From Nitrospina sp052156635 (GTDB lineage: Bacteria; Nitrospinota; Nitrospinia; Nitrospinales; Nitrospinaceae): a DNA stretch of 64,000 nucleotides. The notes beneath the pieces are model-generated. The model saw nothing but the letters and a program-made list of their open reading frames with translations, was not told the origin of the DNA and ran no database searches. Position numbers and translations under genes: made by a program. The stretch covers positions 372,001-436,000 of the forward strand of contig NZ_JBQKUO010000003.1 in the NCBI RefSeq assembly GCF_052156635.1, written 5' to 3'. Positions 16,392-25,188 of this stretch are shown piece by piece. Numbering within the stretch: the first letter of the stretch is position 1; every line of letters starts with the position of its first letter.

Positions 16392-17939
16392 TCAGCGGCC
16401 GCTCATCCCGCTGAACGGAATACCGGAGAGATCGCTCATCTCGCGTTTCCACGTGCTCAGGTCGCGTAGCGAAAACCGATTCAGATGTTCGTGGCCGCAG
16501 GCGCGCGCCATGACCTGCATCAACTCCACCGACGCGTTTAGAAACCGGGTCAGCCGTTTCGGGGCTTCTTGCGTGTCCAGGATCTTTCTGCGTTCCGGAT
16601 CCTGAGTGGCGATGCCCGCCGGGCAGTTGTTGGTGTGGCAGATGCGTGCGGCCACGCACCCGATGGCCTGCATCGCCGCGTTGGAAAGGGCGATGGCGTC
16701 GGCTCCCATCGCCAGCGCCTTCACGAAATCGGGCGGCGTGCGCAAACCGCCGGTGATGATGAGCGTCACGTGGTCGTAGCCTTTGTCGTCGAGGTACCGC
16801 CGGGCACGCGCCAGTGCCGGGATGGTGGGCACGGAGATGTGGTTGCGAAACAACAAAGGCGCGGCGCCCGTGCCGCCTCCGCGTCCATCGACGATGATGT
16901 AATCCGCTCCGGCCTGCACCGCGAACTCGATGTCGTCTTCAATGTGCTGCGCCGAGGTTTTGAATCCGATGGGAATGCCGCCCGTGACCTCACGCACGCG
17001 GTCGGCGAATTTCTTGAAGTCACCCACCGAATGCAGGTCGGTGAAGGTCGGCGGCGAGACGGCATCCTGCCCCGGTTCCAGTCCGCGGATTTCCGCGATG
17101 CGTTCGGTGACTTTCCTTCCCGGCAGGTGGCCGCCGGTTCCGGTCTTCGCGCCCTGCCCGCCTTTGAAGTGGAACGCCTGCACCTTTTTGAGAAGCTCTT
17201 CCTTGTAACCGAACTGCGCCGACGCCAGTTCGTAAAAATAACGTGAGTTGTTTTCCTGTTCTTCCGGCAGCATGCCGCCCTCACCGGAACAGATGCCCGT
17301 GCCCGCGGCCTCCGCCCCCTGTGCCAGCGCGATCTTCGCTTCCTCCGACAGCGCGCCGAAACTCATGTCCGAGACAAGCAGGGGGATTTTCAGGGTGAGC
17401 GGTTTTTTGGCGCGCGGCCCGATGACGACTTCGGTGCCGACCTCGATTTTTTCCTGCAGGGGTTGCTGAGAAAACTGAGCGGTCAAAATCTGGATGTCGT
17501 CCCAGCGCGGCAACTCCGGCGCGGGCACGCCCATCGCCGCCACCTCGCCGTGGGGCCCGACGCGTTCCAGCCCGTTCTGGGCGAGTTCGTGAATGTACTT
17601 GACGGTCGGCTCTTCCTTCGTCGGTTTGACTCCGGACTCCCCGGCGTCGCTTTCATTCTGCGAGTCGGCATCCGCCTCCTGTCCTTCTTCCCCGTCTTCG
17701 GACAGGGAGGAATGCGTGCCGTCGCAGTACGGCGCGTCTTTCGTGTGCTTGCACATGCACAGGTACGCCGTTTCGTCCTTGTCTGCCTTGAACATTTTCG
17801 GCTGGAACGAGGTCCCCTTGTGCGAGCCGTCGCAGAACGGCTGGGTTTTGGACCGGCCGCAGGAACACCAGGCGTACACCTTGCCTGCTTTCAGTTGCAC
17901 TTCAGTGGGTTGGGTGTCGGCCACCACGGGTTTGTCCAC
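16392..17939 (-). CDS. Double CDGSH iron-sulfur domain fused to glutamate-synthase-like FMN domain
   Basis: 515 aa, GTG start with GGAG eight bases before it. Residues 25-40 (CSCGRSKTQPFCDGSH) and 61-76 (CMCKHTKDAPYCDGTH) are two complete CDGSH sites, each with three Cys and one His for a [2Fe-2S] cluster. An acidic linker (about 80-110) leads to a GltB-type FMN barrel. Signatures there are LLVSDMSFGALSEEAK, FKGGQGAKTGTGGHLPG, PIGFKTSAQHIEDDIEFA, ADYIIVDGRGGGTGAAP and the 3Fe-4S motif CVAARICHTNNC. The amidotransferase and regulatory domains of full glutamate synthase are absent, so it is a stand-alone FMN/Fe-S oxidoreductase. Its substrate is unknown; a redox or electron-transfer role is inference. 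Confidence 0.88.
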   Translation of the reverse strand: MDKPVVADTQPTEVQLKAGKVYAWCSCGRSKTQPFCDGSHKGTSFQPKMFKADKDETAYLCMCKHTKDAPYCDGTHSSLSEDGEEGQEADADSQNESDAGESGVKPTKEEPTVKYIHELAQNGLERVGPHGEVAAMGVPAPELPRWDDIQILTAQFSQQPLQEKIEVGTEVVIGPRAKKPLTLKIPLLVSDMSFGALSEEAKIALAQGAEAAGTGICSGEGGMLPEEQENNSRYFYELASAQFGYKEELLKKVQAFHFKGGQGAKTGTGGHLPGRKVTERIAEIRGLEPGQDAVSPPTFTDLHSVGDFKKFADRVREVTGGIPIGFKTSAQHIEDDIEFAVQAGADYIIVDGRGGGTGAAPLLFRNHISVPTIPALARARRYLDDKGYDHVTLIITGGLRTPPDFVKALAMGADAIALSNAAMQAIGCVAARICHTNNCPAGIATQDPERRKILDTQEAPKRLTRFLNASVELMQVMARACGHEHLNRFSLRDLSTWKREMSDLSGIPFSGMSGR

Positions 17940-18114
17940 GATGCGCTCCTTTAAATATTCATTATATGAAGTGACCTCAGTGTATCAAGGCCTGCCGGAG
18001 TGGGCCAATGTTTATGCGCGGTGGTGAAACCCCATGCGTTTTTTTTATAAAGCGGCGGGCTTCACAGGTATGGATGAAACGCTTGAAAGATTGAGGACAG
18101 GGACGTCCCGGAGA

Positions 18115-19422
18115 TCAAAGAAATCCGGAAAGGAGGGTGGCGATGCCCAGGAAGGAGAAGAAGCCCATGACGTCGGTGACGGTGGTGAGGATGATGGACG
18201 ACGCGGTGGCGGGGTCCTGCCCGACGCGCACCAGCACGATGGGCACCAGGGCGCCCGCCACGCCGGCGATGACCATCGACAGGATCATGGAGATGCCGAT
18301 GACGCCGGTGAGTCCCGCCGACCGGCTCCATAAAAACACGCCGAGGCAGGTGGTGGCGCACACGCCGACGCCGTTCATGAACCCGGCTCGGCATTCCTTC
18401 CACACCACGCGAGGCCAGTGGCGGGTGGTGATCTCGCGGATGGCCAGGCCGCGCATGGTGACGGCCAGGGCCTGCGCGCCGGTGTTGCCGCTCTGGCCCG
18501 CCACCACCGGAAGCAATACGGCCAGCGCGGTGAAGCGCGCGATCATGTCCTCGAACAAACCGACCACCGCCGCCGCCAGGAATGCGGTAACGAGGTTGAT
18601 CTGCAACCACGGCTGGCGTTTGCGTACGGCGAAGATGGCTTTTGACAGGGCGCGTTCGTCGCGACTCGCGCCCACCATCGCCTGCACGTCCGCCGTCGCA
18701 TCCTGTTCCACCGCGCGCACCAGCGTGTCCTGCCAGATGACGCCGAGCAGTTCGCCATGCAGGCCGACCACCGGAATGCTCTGAAACCGGTGCTTGTCGA
18801 ACAGCGCGACGATTTCCTCCTGGGGTGCGAGCGGTTCGACGAACACCGAGACCGGACCTTTGATCTCGTCCAGCAATTGTTCCGGCCGCGCCGACACCAG
18901 CGTTTGCAGGCTGACGCGTCCGGTCAGCCGCCGCGCCTCGTTCTGCACGAACAGCACCGACTTCACGCGGTATCCCGGCTGGCGCAGGCGCTTCAGGGTC
19001 TGCTCGACGGTGAGCGTGCCCGCGTACGGTTCGACGCGCGGGTCCATCATGTTTCCGGCAGTGTCCTCCGGGTATTGCATGAGCGCGGTGAGTTCTTTTT
19101 TGACAGCGGGAGAAACGAGATTCAGGTAGTCTTCCGCCTTTTGGGGGTCCACCTGGTGGAGGATGGCGACCATCGCCTTGGGATCGGTCGCGGCGACCAC
19201 GTCCTTCACCCGTTCATCATCCAGAAAAGGCAGGATGGAAGCGGCCAGCGACGGCGACAGCTGTTCGACCACGGGAGTGAGCTGGACGGAAGCCATCCGG
19301 TTGAGCAGGACCGCCGCCGATTCCGGTTCCAGTTCTTCCAACCGGCGCGCGGCGGCACGCGGATGCCCCTGGAGGAACCGCCGGTTCAGGGCCTCGGCTA
19401 CCGTGCTGGCATCACCGCTCAT
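18115..19422 (-). CDS. mgtE: Magnesium transporter MgtE (complete, channel-bearing)
   Basis: 435 aa from ATG 19422, which has GGAGG six bases upstream; an in-frame ATG at 19428 touches the Shine-Dalgarno. The MgtE N domain is a superhelix (RRLEELEPESAAVLLNRM ... VVAATDPKAMVAILHQVDP). Two CBS domains start near YPEDTAGNMMDPRVEPY and HRFQSIPVVGLHGELLGVI. Five membrane helices follow. They carry the conserved pore segments FTALAVLLPVVAGQSGNTGAQ and GQDPATASSIILTTVTDVMGFFSFLGIA. MgtE is a Mg2+ channel gated by cytosolic Mg2+ through the N and CBS domains. The upstream gene encodes a channel-less paralogue overlapping it by several bases. Confidence 0.93.
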   Translation of the reverse strand: MSGDASTVAEALNRRFLQGHPRAAARRLEELEPESAAVLLNRMASVQLTPVVEQLSPSLAASILPFLDDERVKDVVAATDPKAMVAILHQVDPQKAEDYLNLVSPAVKKELTALMQYPEDTAGNMMDPRVEPYAGTLTVEQTLKRLRQPGYRVKSVLFVQNEARRLTGRVSLQTLVSARPEQLLDEIKGPVSVFVEPLAPQEEIVALFDKHRFQSIPVVGLHGELLGVIWQDTLVRAVEQDATADVQAMVGASRDERALSKAIFAVRKRQPWLQINLVTAFLAAAVVGLFEDMIARFTALAVLLPVVAGQSGNTGAQALAVTMRGLAIREITTRHWPRVVWKECRAGFMNGVGVCATTCLGVFLWSRSAGLTGVIGISMILSMVIAGVAGALVPIVLVRVGQDPATASSIILTTVTDVMGFFSFLGIATLLSGFL

Positions 19423-20269
19423 GGTCATCCTCCTTTACGGGAGCCGACCTGGGCGGTTCGAGAAACGGCAATGACACCATGCCACGCACCCAGGCGGTGG
19501 TGGCAAGCAGGAACAGGGGCACCAGGCTTTCGAACAGCGAGGCGTCCTCCACATTTGCCTGACCCGTGTCCAGCGCTTCCCGAACCTGCGCCGCCTTCAG
19601 CACGCCTTCCAGTTGATGATCGACATTGAGCACCGGAAGCGCGTGTGCGTGGTGCCATGCAGGGAAGGCACGCACCGTGGTGAGCGGAGCCTGCACCAGG
19701 ACCGGTTCGATGCGCGGGTCGAGCAGTTCCGTCACCGGCCGGTCCGGTGGCTCCTGCAACAGCTTTGCAATCTCCACCGCGCCCACGTAGCTGCCGTTTC
19801 TCTGCATGACGAAAAAATACTGTCCTTCACTGGACTCCGCGCGGCGGAGCTGGTCGAGCGCTTCCTCTACCGTGGCGGAATCCGAAACGACGGGCAACGG
19901 TTCCGACATCCAGTGCCCCACCGAATCGGGGCGAAAAGTGATCTGACGGCTCAATGCCTTCTGTTTCTTTTTCGGCAACGCCTCAAGCAGGCGTTTTCGG
20001 GAATCCGCATCACTGAGACGCAGGGTGTGACTGGCGCGGTAGGAAGAAAGAAGTTCGATCCGTTCTGCGGCTTCCCGGGTCGTCCAGTGGCTCATGCACT
20101 GCACGAGGTACCACGGCAGGAGTTCCTCCATCACCGGCGCCGCGTCTTCCGGTTCCATCGACGCCAGGTAGGCGGCGGAATCTTTTGGCGGCATGGCTTC
20201 CAGCACGCGTGCGGCCTCGCCGGGAAAGGCGGACAGGTAATGCCGGGTGAATTCGATCGCGTCATTCAT
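19412..20269 (-). CDS. MgtE-like N domain plus CBS pair without a channel domain
   Basis: 285 aa. The first half repeats the MgtE N domain pattern (AARVLEAMPPKDSAAYLASMEPEDAAPVMEELLPW, then RLLEALPKKKQKALSRQITFRPDSVGHWMSEPLPVV). The second half has two CBS motifs (VEEALDQLRRAESSEGQYFFVMQRNGSYVGAVEIAKLL and VLNVDHQLEGVLKAAQVREAL). It ends with a hydrophobic stub (ESLVPLFLLATTAWVRGMVSLPFLEPP) where the five-helix channel should begin. The stop is clean, and the 3' end overlaps the start of full mgtE. This could be a decayed duplicate or a Mg2+-sensing partner subunit; coupling to mgtE favours the latter. Confidence 0.85.
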   Translation of the reverse strand: MNDAIEFTRHYLSAFPGEAARVLEAMPPKDSAAYLASMEPEDAAPVMEELLPWYLVQCMSHWTTREAAERIELLSSYRASHTLRLSDADSRKRLLEALPKKKQKALSRQITFRPDSVGHWMSEPLPVVSDSATVEEALDQLRRAESSEGQYFFVMQRNGSYVGAVEIAKLLQEPPDRPVTELLDPRIEPVLVQAPLTTVRAFPAWHHAHALPVLNVDHQLEGVLKAAQVREALDTGQANVEDASLFESLVPLFLLATTAWVRGMVSLPFLEPPRSAPVKEDDHER

Positions 20270-21104
20270 GTTCGTTTTGCCCGATCAACTGTTCCATGGG
20301 TTCCTGTTCAAACAAACTGGCCGGAAGAATCAATCGCCCCTCCTTGGTCGCCAGCACGACGGAGGTCGGTGTGAATTCAAGGATCACCCCTTCGCGTTTT
20401 CCCCAGCGCACGCGCTGGCCGATCTCGTACTGCTTGTGCACGAAATGCGCACCGATGAGGTTGCTGACGAAGGTGCGTCCACCCAAACCGAACGCCAGCG
20501 CCAGGCTGCCCAGAAACGACGCCGCGCCGATGGCAATGAGGGTGGACAGAAACGCCACCTCGATGCCGATCTGGTCGAGACCGATCACCAGTGCGGTGAT
20601 CAGCGTCGCGCCCTGCGCCAGTGTTCCCAGCAGGCTTGCCTGCGGGATGCCCGCCGTGTCCGCGGTGGTGATGGTGAGGTCGCGCACCAGGACGCTCAAC
20701 AACACACCGGCGATGAGGATGATGCCACCGGCGAGAAACGTGGGCAGGTAATTGACCACCTGGTTCAGCCACTGCGCCACCGCATGCAGGCCGAGGATGT
20801 CGGTTGCGAACTTGACGAAAAAAAGAATGACCGCCCAGAAAACGATTTTGCCGAACAGGTCGAGCGCCGGGTGCGTTACCTGAAGGTGAGGAGCGGTGCT
20901 CCGTTTGATGGGCGTGCGGCTGAGCACCCGGTCGAGCGCCACCACCGTCTTCACGCAACCGACCTGCGCCAGGCCCGCCACCATCCAGCCGACCGCAAGC
21001 AGGGCGGCCGCGCCAAACAGGTTCGGCAGGTAATCGATCAGGTTCTGAAGGGCGGGCAGGCTGGCCCTTTTGATCTCTTGAAACCAGGAGGAGAGGAAAT
21101 CCAT
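20262..21104 (-). CDS. MscS-type mechanosensitive channel-like membrane protein
   Basis: 280 aa. It has four to five hydrophobic helices arranged as the conserved TM-helix repeat (LPALQNLIDYLPNLFGAAALLAVGWMVAGLAQ and its second copy LNQVVNYLPTFLAGGIILIAGVLLSVLVRDL). A Gly/Ala-rich helix resembling the MscS pore helix follows (FLSTLIAIGAASFLGSLALAFGLGGRTFVSNLIGAHFV), then a short beta domain (YEIGQRVRWGKREGVILEFTPTSVVLATKEGRLILPASLF), the MscS middle domain. The large C-terminal vestibule is short. It is the first gene of the three-gene operon and overlaps the next by eight bases, suggesting a joint role in ion or osmotic balance. Confidence 0.85.
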   Translation of the reverse strand: MDFLSSWFQEIKRASLPALQNLIDYLPNLFGAAALLAVGWMVAGLAQVGCVKTVVALDRVLSRTPIKRSTAPHLQVTHPALDLFGKIVFWAVILFFVKFATDILGLHAVAQWLNQVVNYLPTFLAGGIILIAGVLLSVLVRDLTITTADTAGIPQASLLGTLAQGATLITALVIGLDQIGIEVAFLSTLIAIGAASFLGSLALAFGLGGRTFVSNLIGAHFVHKQYEIGQRVRWGKREGVILEFTPTSVVLATKEGRLILPASLFEQEPMEQLIGQNEHE

Positions 21105-21268
21105 TCAGGTCACCTCATCGTGTTCCAGGTAATTGGAATTGGAGCCGGTTGGGAAAGCGTGAACCGGTAATCATGATCCCCCTTCCGGTTGCACGTTCTA
21201 TTATTCTAACGCACTCAAAGAATAAAAACAGGCAAAAGAAAAATGAGGAAGCGGGGGGTGCTGCGTTT

Positions 21269-22447
21269 TCAGGAAACGGATTCGTTGGGAGCTTCGGACA
21301 GGTTGGTTGCAGCGGAGGCCGGTCGGACGGTTTTATCGGCCATTTGGGAGGAAGCCCCGCGGCGGCGTTTCCAGAACAGGAACCCGCTGACGAACAAAAG
21401 CGCGGGACTGAGACCGATGATCACCGTCAGCACGCGCCCGGCTCCTCCCCAGAAACGCCCGATGTGAAGCGGGTACTTGAGGTCGGAGGCCACCTGCCCG
21501 GACGAGGCCTGACGGAAGCTGTGCACCATCATCGCTTCTCCCGTTTCCGGATGCAGGGCGAGGTAGGTGGAACCGTTGGGGTGCGGATTTTCATCGAACC
21601 GCATGCGCAGGACAAACGGCGCGTCGGAAGTGCGCGGCGGACGCAGCCACGTGATGGTTGCCTCCGGCAGGATCGATTGCCCCCGTGCCATCAGTTGTTC
21701 CGCGGGCATGGGGTGGTTGACCGGGGCCGTGAGGTTCGGCGGCAGCGGCCGCATGGGTCCTCCCAACACCGACTCCAGCACAACGTTGGCGGCCTTGTGA
21801 AACACCATGCCCGCCCCGGTGGCGATACTGAACACGAGAAACCCCATCGACACGATGCCGATGAAGCGGTGAAGGCGGAACACCCGGCGCATTCCGGTTT
21901 CCTTCCACCCGATACGGAACGCGCCGGACCAGCGCCCGCCGCGCGGCCACCAGAGCACCAGCCCCGTGCCCAACAGCACCAGCGCCACCAGGCCGATGGC
22001 GCCCATCACCGTCTCACCGGTTTCCCCTGCGAGCAGGTGCACGTGGAGATCATGCAGGGTTCCCATCAACCCGTCATGATCTCCACGCAAACCGAGGAGG
22101 CGCGTGGTGTACGGGTTCACATACACTTTGCGAGTGCCGCCCGCGTCCTGAATCCAGACTTCCATCGCGTGATCCGGTTCGCGCGGCAGACGCACGTTAA
22201 CCACCTGCGCGTTCGGGTGGGCCGCCCGCACTGCATCCAGGGACGCGTCGATGCGGTGCGGGCCGTTCTGCGGTTCCACCCGCCACAGATCGGGATTCAG
22301 CGCGTGGTCGATCTCCTTGTGGTACACGAGGAGACTGCCGCTCAGTCCCGAAACCACCAGCACCAGACCGGCGGTGAAAGCCAGCACCAGGTGCACACGC
22401 CGCATCCATTGACGCAGTCGCTGGGATGAGGGAGTCGAGGCTTTCAT
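21269..22447 (-). CDS. PepSY-associated transmembrane (PiuB-like) protein, iron-uptake linked
   Basis: 392 aa from the ATG at 22447 (nine more codons are open upstream). The first helix is RRVHLVLAFTAGLVLVVSGLSGSLLVYHKEID, typical of the PepSY_TM family. A periplasmic part contains PepSY-like strands (RVEPQNGPHRIDASLDAVRAAHPNAQVVNVRLPREPDHAMEVW). Further helices have conserved His (LHDLHVHLLAG, RLHRFIGIVSM), often proposed to bind haem or metal. A basic C-terminal tail (FWKRRRGASS) is cytoplasmic. Proteins of this family sit beside siderophore receptors and are thought to act as ferric-siderophore reductases. Here it lies about 115 bases downstream of a FecA-like receptor in the same direction. 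Confidence 0.88.
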   Translation of the reverse strand: MKASTPSSQRLRQWMRRVHLVLAFTAGLVLVVSGLSGSLLVYHKEIDHALNPDLWRVEPQNGPHRIDASLDAVRAAHPNAQVVNVRLPREPDHAMEVWIQDAGGTRKVYVNPYTTRLLGLRGDHDGLMGTLHDLHVHLLAGETGETVMGAIGLVALVLLGTGLVLWWPRGGRWSGAFRIGWKETGMRRVFRLHRFIGIVSMGFLVFSIATGAGMVFHKAANVVLESVLGGPMRPLPPNLTAPVNHPMPAEQLMARGQSILPEATITWLRPPRTSDAPFVLRMRFDENPHPNGSTYLALHPETGEAMMVHSFRQASSGQVASDLKYPLHIGRFWGGAGRVLTVIIGLSPALLFVSGFLFWKRRRGASSQMADKTVRPASAATNLSEAPNESVS

Positions 22448-22562
22448 GATTTGATGTTCCCTGTAAAAATGCAACGTTTCATGACATCACCAGATCCCGT
22501 TTTTCCTGCAGGGCCGATCTGTCCCGGGACATGACTCCACTCTCCGGATGAACTCCGGTGAA

Positions 22563-25004
22563 TCAATAATCGAGCTGCACACCCAGAATGAAGGACCGGC
22601 CCGGTGAGGGAAGTCGTCCTACCGGACTCACGTCGACGCCGCGGAAGTAATAATCCTCGTCAAACAGGTTGTTCACCGAAAGGCCGACGTTGAGGTTGTA
22701 GCCTTCCATTTCAAAATCCCGGCCGACCCGGGCGTTGACCAGCGTGTATTCGGGGAGTTCTCCCGCACTGCCGTTAGCCGTTTCCTGATCCGTGTTCGCG
22801 GCATCGCTGTAACTTTCGCTGACGTAGAGTGCCGTAAGCCCAAAATCCCACTGCTCGTGCCGGTAACCCCCGTTCAGGCTCACATGATGGTGCGGTGCAT
22901 ACGGCAACTCTTTGCCCTTGTTCGCGCCGGACCGTTGCTCGGTATCGAGGTAGGTGTACGACAAACTGAGACTGGCATTTTCCGTCACTTCCCAGTCCGA
23001 GGTCAACTCGATGCCGTGATGGAGGGTTTCGCCCAGGTTTTCGAACCGCGCAGTGCCGCTGTTGAACTGGATCTGGTCGCGGTAGTCGATGACAAACAAG
23101 GTGGCGGATGTTTGAAGATTTGGTAATACCTGAATCCGGCTTCCCAGTTCGTAGTTCCACGCCGTTTCATTGGCCACGTCGCCCGCGCGCGTGACCTGTG
23201 CCGTCTGCACCGGCACAAGCGAACGCTGGGCGTTGGCGAATACGAAGACGCGATCCGTCGCCTCATACCCTACGGTGATGCCCGGAAGCAGCCTGGACGC
23301 CTTGTTGGTGTCCATGACGCCGTTCAGGTTGTTGCGAAAATCCATGTACACGTTTTCGTAGCGCACGCCGGGCGTCACCGCAAGGCGGTCGTTCATGAAC
23401 CGGATGGTGTCGCTGGCATACACAGCGAAGGCGTCCACATCAAATGCCCAGTCCCGCGCCACGGTGCGGGTGCCGGTGGCAAATTCCACGCGGTTCACAT
23501 CGAAATCCACTCCCTCCCGCACGTAACGCGCACCGACGATGATGGTGTGGTTGTCGATGCGGCGGGTCAGGCGCGGCTCGATCCCCATAACGGAGAAAAT
23601 GCGCGGCGAATCGGCTTTGTGGGTGGCCGGAATGGCGGGATCGAACACGTTGCCGCCGCCCAGGTTCTGGCCAAAGAAAAACGTGCGGTCCGCCTTGTGG
23701 TAAAAGTTGCGCCACTCGAATTCCGTATTCTTGTCCGGCGTGTAGGTCCAGGTGAGGGTGGCGCGAAACATGTCCGCATCGAAACTGTCATGCGGCCGTT
23801 GCGAGCTGGTGCGGTCCTGTTGGTACCGGCTCGGGCTCAACGAACCCGGCAGTTCCGCTTCCACATTGTAGTATTGGAACTGGAAGGCCAGTTGGTTCTG
23901 TTCATTGGGAAACAAGTCCGCATCGAAGATGAAATTGTGGACCTCGGTGTCGGAATGGTCTCGGAAACCCTGTCCCTGCAGGGTGTTGTATTGCAGTTGC
24001 AGTCCCAGCTTGTCGGTGGCGAATCCGCCAATGCGGAAATACGTGTCCGTCAGGATGTTGCCGGTTTCCTCGGAGATGGTGATGCGTTCGCCCAGGGTCT
24101 GCGAAAGTTCGTAGGGAATGGGACGGGTGATGAAATTGAGCACACCGCCGACGTTGTTGGGTCCGTAATGCACCGCCGCGCCGCCGCGCACCACGTCGAT
24201 CGTTTCAATGCTCTGCATGGTGAGGGGAAACAAGGACAAACCGATGTTGCTGTAAGGACCGATGGCAACGGGGTACCCGTCTTGCAAAACCTGAATGCGC
24301 TGACTGCGAAGCGGGGTGAGACCGCGCACACCGATGTTCGGCAGAATGCCGACACCCGTTTCGTCGAGGATGGTGACGCCGGGCACGGTACGCAGGGTGT
24401 CTTCCAGATTCAATGTTCCCCGGCGCTGGATCTGTTCCTCGGTCACAACGCTGCGGGAACCGCTGTAGGTACGCACGCTTTCCGGCGTGGGCGGCCCCAG
24501 CCAGTCCCCCTCCACCTTCATCTCCGGGAGGGAACCTTTTTTGATTTTTTCCCCATGCTGCAGTGTCACCGTATTGGCATCCTTGAATTCAGCAGACAGT
24601 TCCGTCCCCGCCAACAAAATCTCCAACGCCTTCCGGGCCGTGTGCTCTCCCGACACCCCGGACGTCGAAACGCCTTTGACGTCCGCAGTCCTGAAGGCAA
24701 CCTGCAAGCCGGACTGATCGAAGAACTGCGCCAACGCCGACCCCAAAGGTTGCGGCGGAATATCGAACGATTTCACATCTCCCGCCTGGGCCAGCTGCAT
24801 TCCGCTCACATCCGAAACTGCAAACTTTTGAGAAAACGCCGAGTGGAAGGGTTCGCCTGCATACGCATCATCCACACCAAACGAATGCAAAGCAGGCAGG
24901 ACCGCTACCAACGCGACGGCAAGGCCTGTTCCAAAAATGTTCCCTGTATTCTCCAGACCCTTGCCCGGTAAGGCGCGGCGCCGCTTTATGCCGATGAATG
25001 CCAT
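22563..25004 (-). CDS. FecA-like TonB-dependent ferric-siderophore receptor with signalling (STN) domain
   Basis: 813 aa, with a strong Shine-Dalgarno (GAGGAGG) before the ATG. The N-terminus has a signal peptide. An STN domain follows (SFDIPPQPLGSALAQFFDQSGLQVAF ... LAGTELSAEF), the part that contacts FecR-type regulators. The plug has VVTEEQIQRRGTLNLEDTLRTVPGVTIL and SIETIDVVRGGAAVHYGPNNVGGVLNF, close to the FecA wording. A 22-strand barrel ends in a terminal aromatic (GVQLDY). It imports a ferric chelate, likely a citrate-type or hydroxamate-type ligand, using TonB energy. It lies downstream of fecR and fecI, so receptor occupancy should switch on its own transcription. Confidence 0.93.
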   Translation of the reverse strand: MAFIGIKRRRALPGKGLENTGNIFGTGLAVALVAVLPALHSFGVDDAYAGEPFHSAFSQKFAVSDVSGMQLAQAGDVKSFDIPPQPLGSALAQFFDQSGLQVAFRTADVKGVSTSGVSGEHTARKALEILLAGTELSAEFKDANTVTLQHGEKIKKGSLPEMKVEGDWLGPPTPESVRTYSGSRSVVTEEQIQRRGTLNLEDTLRTVPGVTILDETGVGILPNIGVRGLTPLRSQRIQVLQDGYPVAIGPYSNIGLSLFPLTMQSIETIDVVRGGAAVHYGPNNVGGVLNFITRPIPYELSQTLGERITISEETGNILTDTYFRIGGFATDKLGLQLQYNTLQGQGFRDHSDTEVHNFIFDADLFPNEQNQLAFQFQYYNVEAELPGSLSPSRYQQDRTSSQRPHDSFDADMFRATLTWTYTPDKNTEFEWRNFYHKADRTFFFGQNLGGGNVFDPAIPATHKADSPRIFSVMGIEPRLTRRIDNHTIIVGARYVREGVDFDVNRVEFATGTRTVARDWAFDVDAFAVYASDTIRFMNDRLAVTPGVRYENVYMDFRNNLNGVMDTNKASRLLPGITVGYEATDRVFVFANAQRSLVPVQTAQVTRAGDVANETAWNYELGSRIQVLPNLQTSATLFVIDYRDQIQFNSGTARFENLGETLHHGIELTSDWEVTENASLSLSYTYLDTEQRSGANKGKELPYAPHHHVSLNGGYRHEQWDFGLTALYVSESYSDAANTDQETANGSAGELPEYTLVNARVGRDFEMEGYNLNVGLSVNNLFDEDYYFRGVDVSPVGRLPSPGRSFILGVQLDY

Positions 25005-25188
25005 TGCATTCCTCCTCTTTCCAGTTCATGCACGGCATCCTTCCGCCAAAGGCAGGGTTCCCATCGAATGCCTGTTGAAAATTTTCCTTAATTCAGGAAG
25101 TTCAACATAAAGACGGGTGGGAACCCGGTTTGCCCAACTTGCGATTACAAAAAAATTTTTCGCCCCCCGCATTGCAGAATGACAACAG

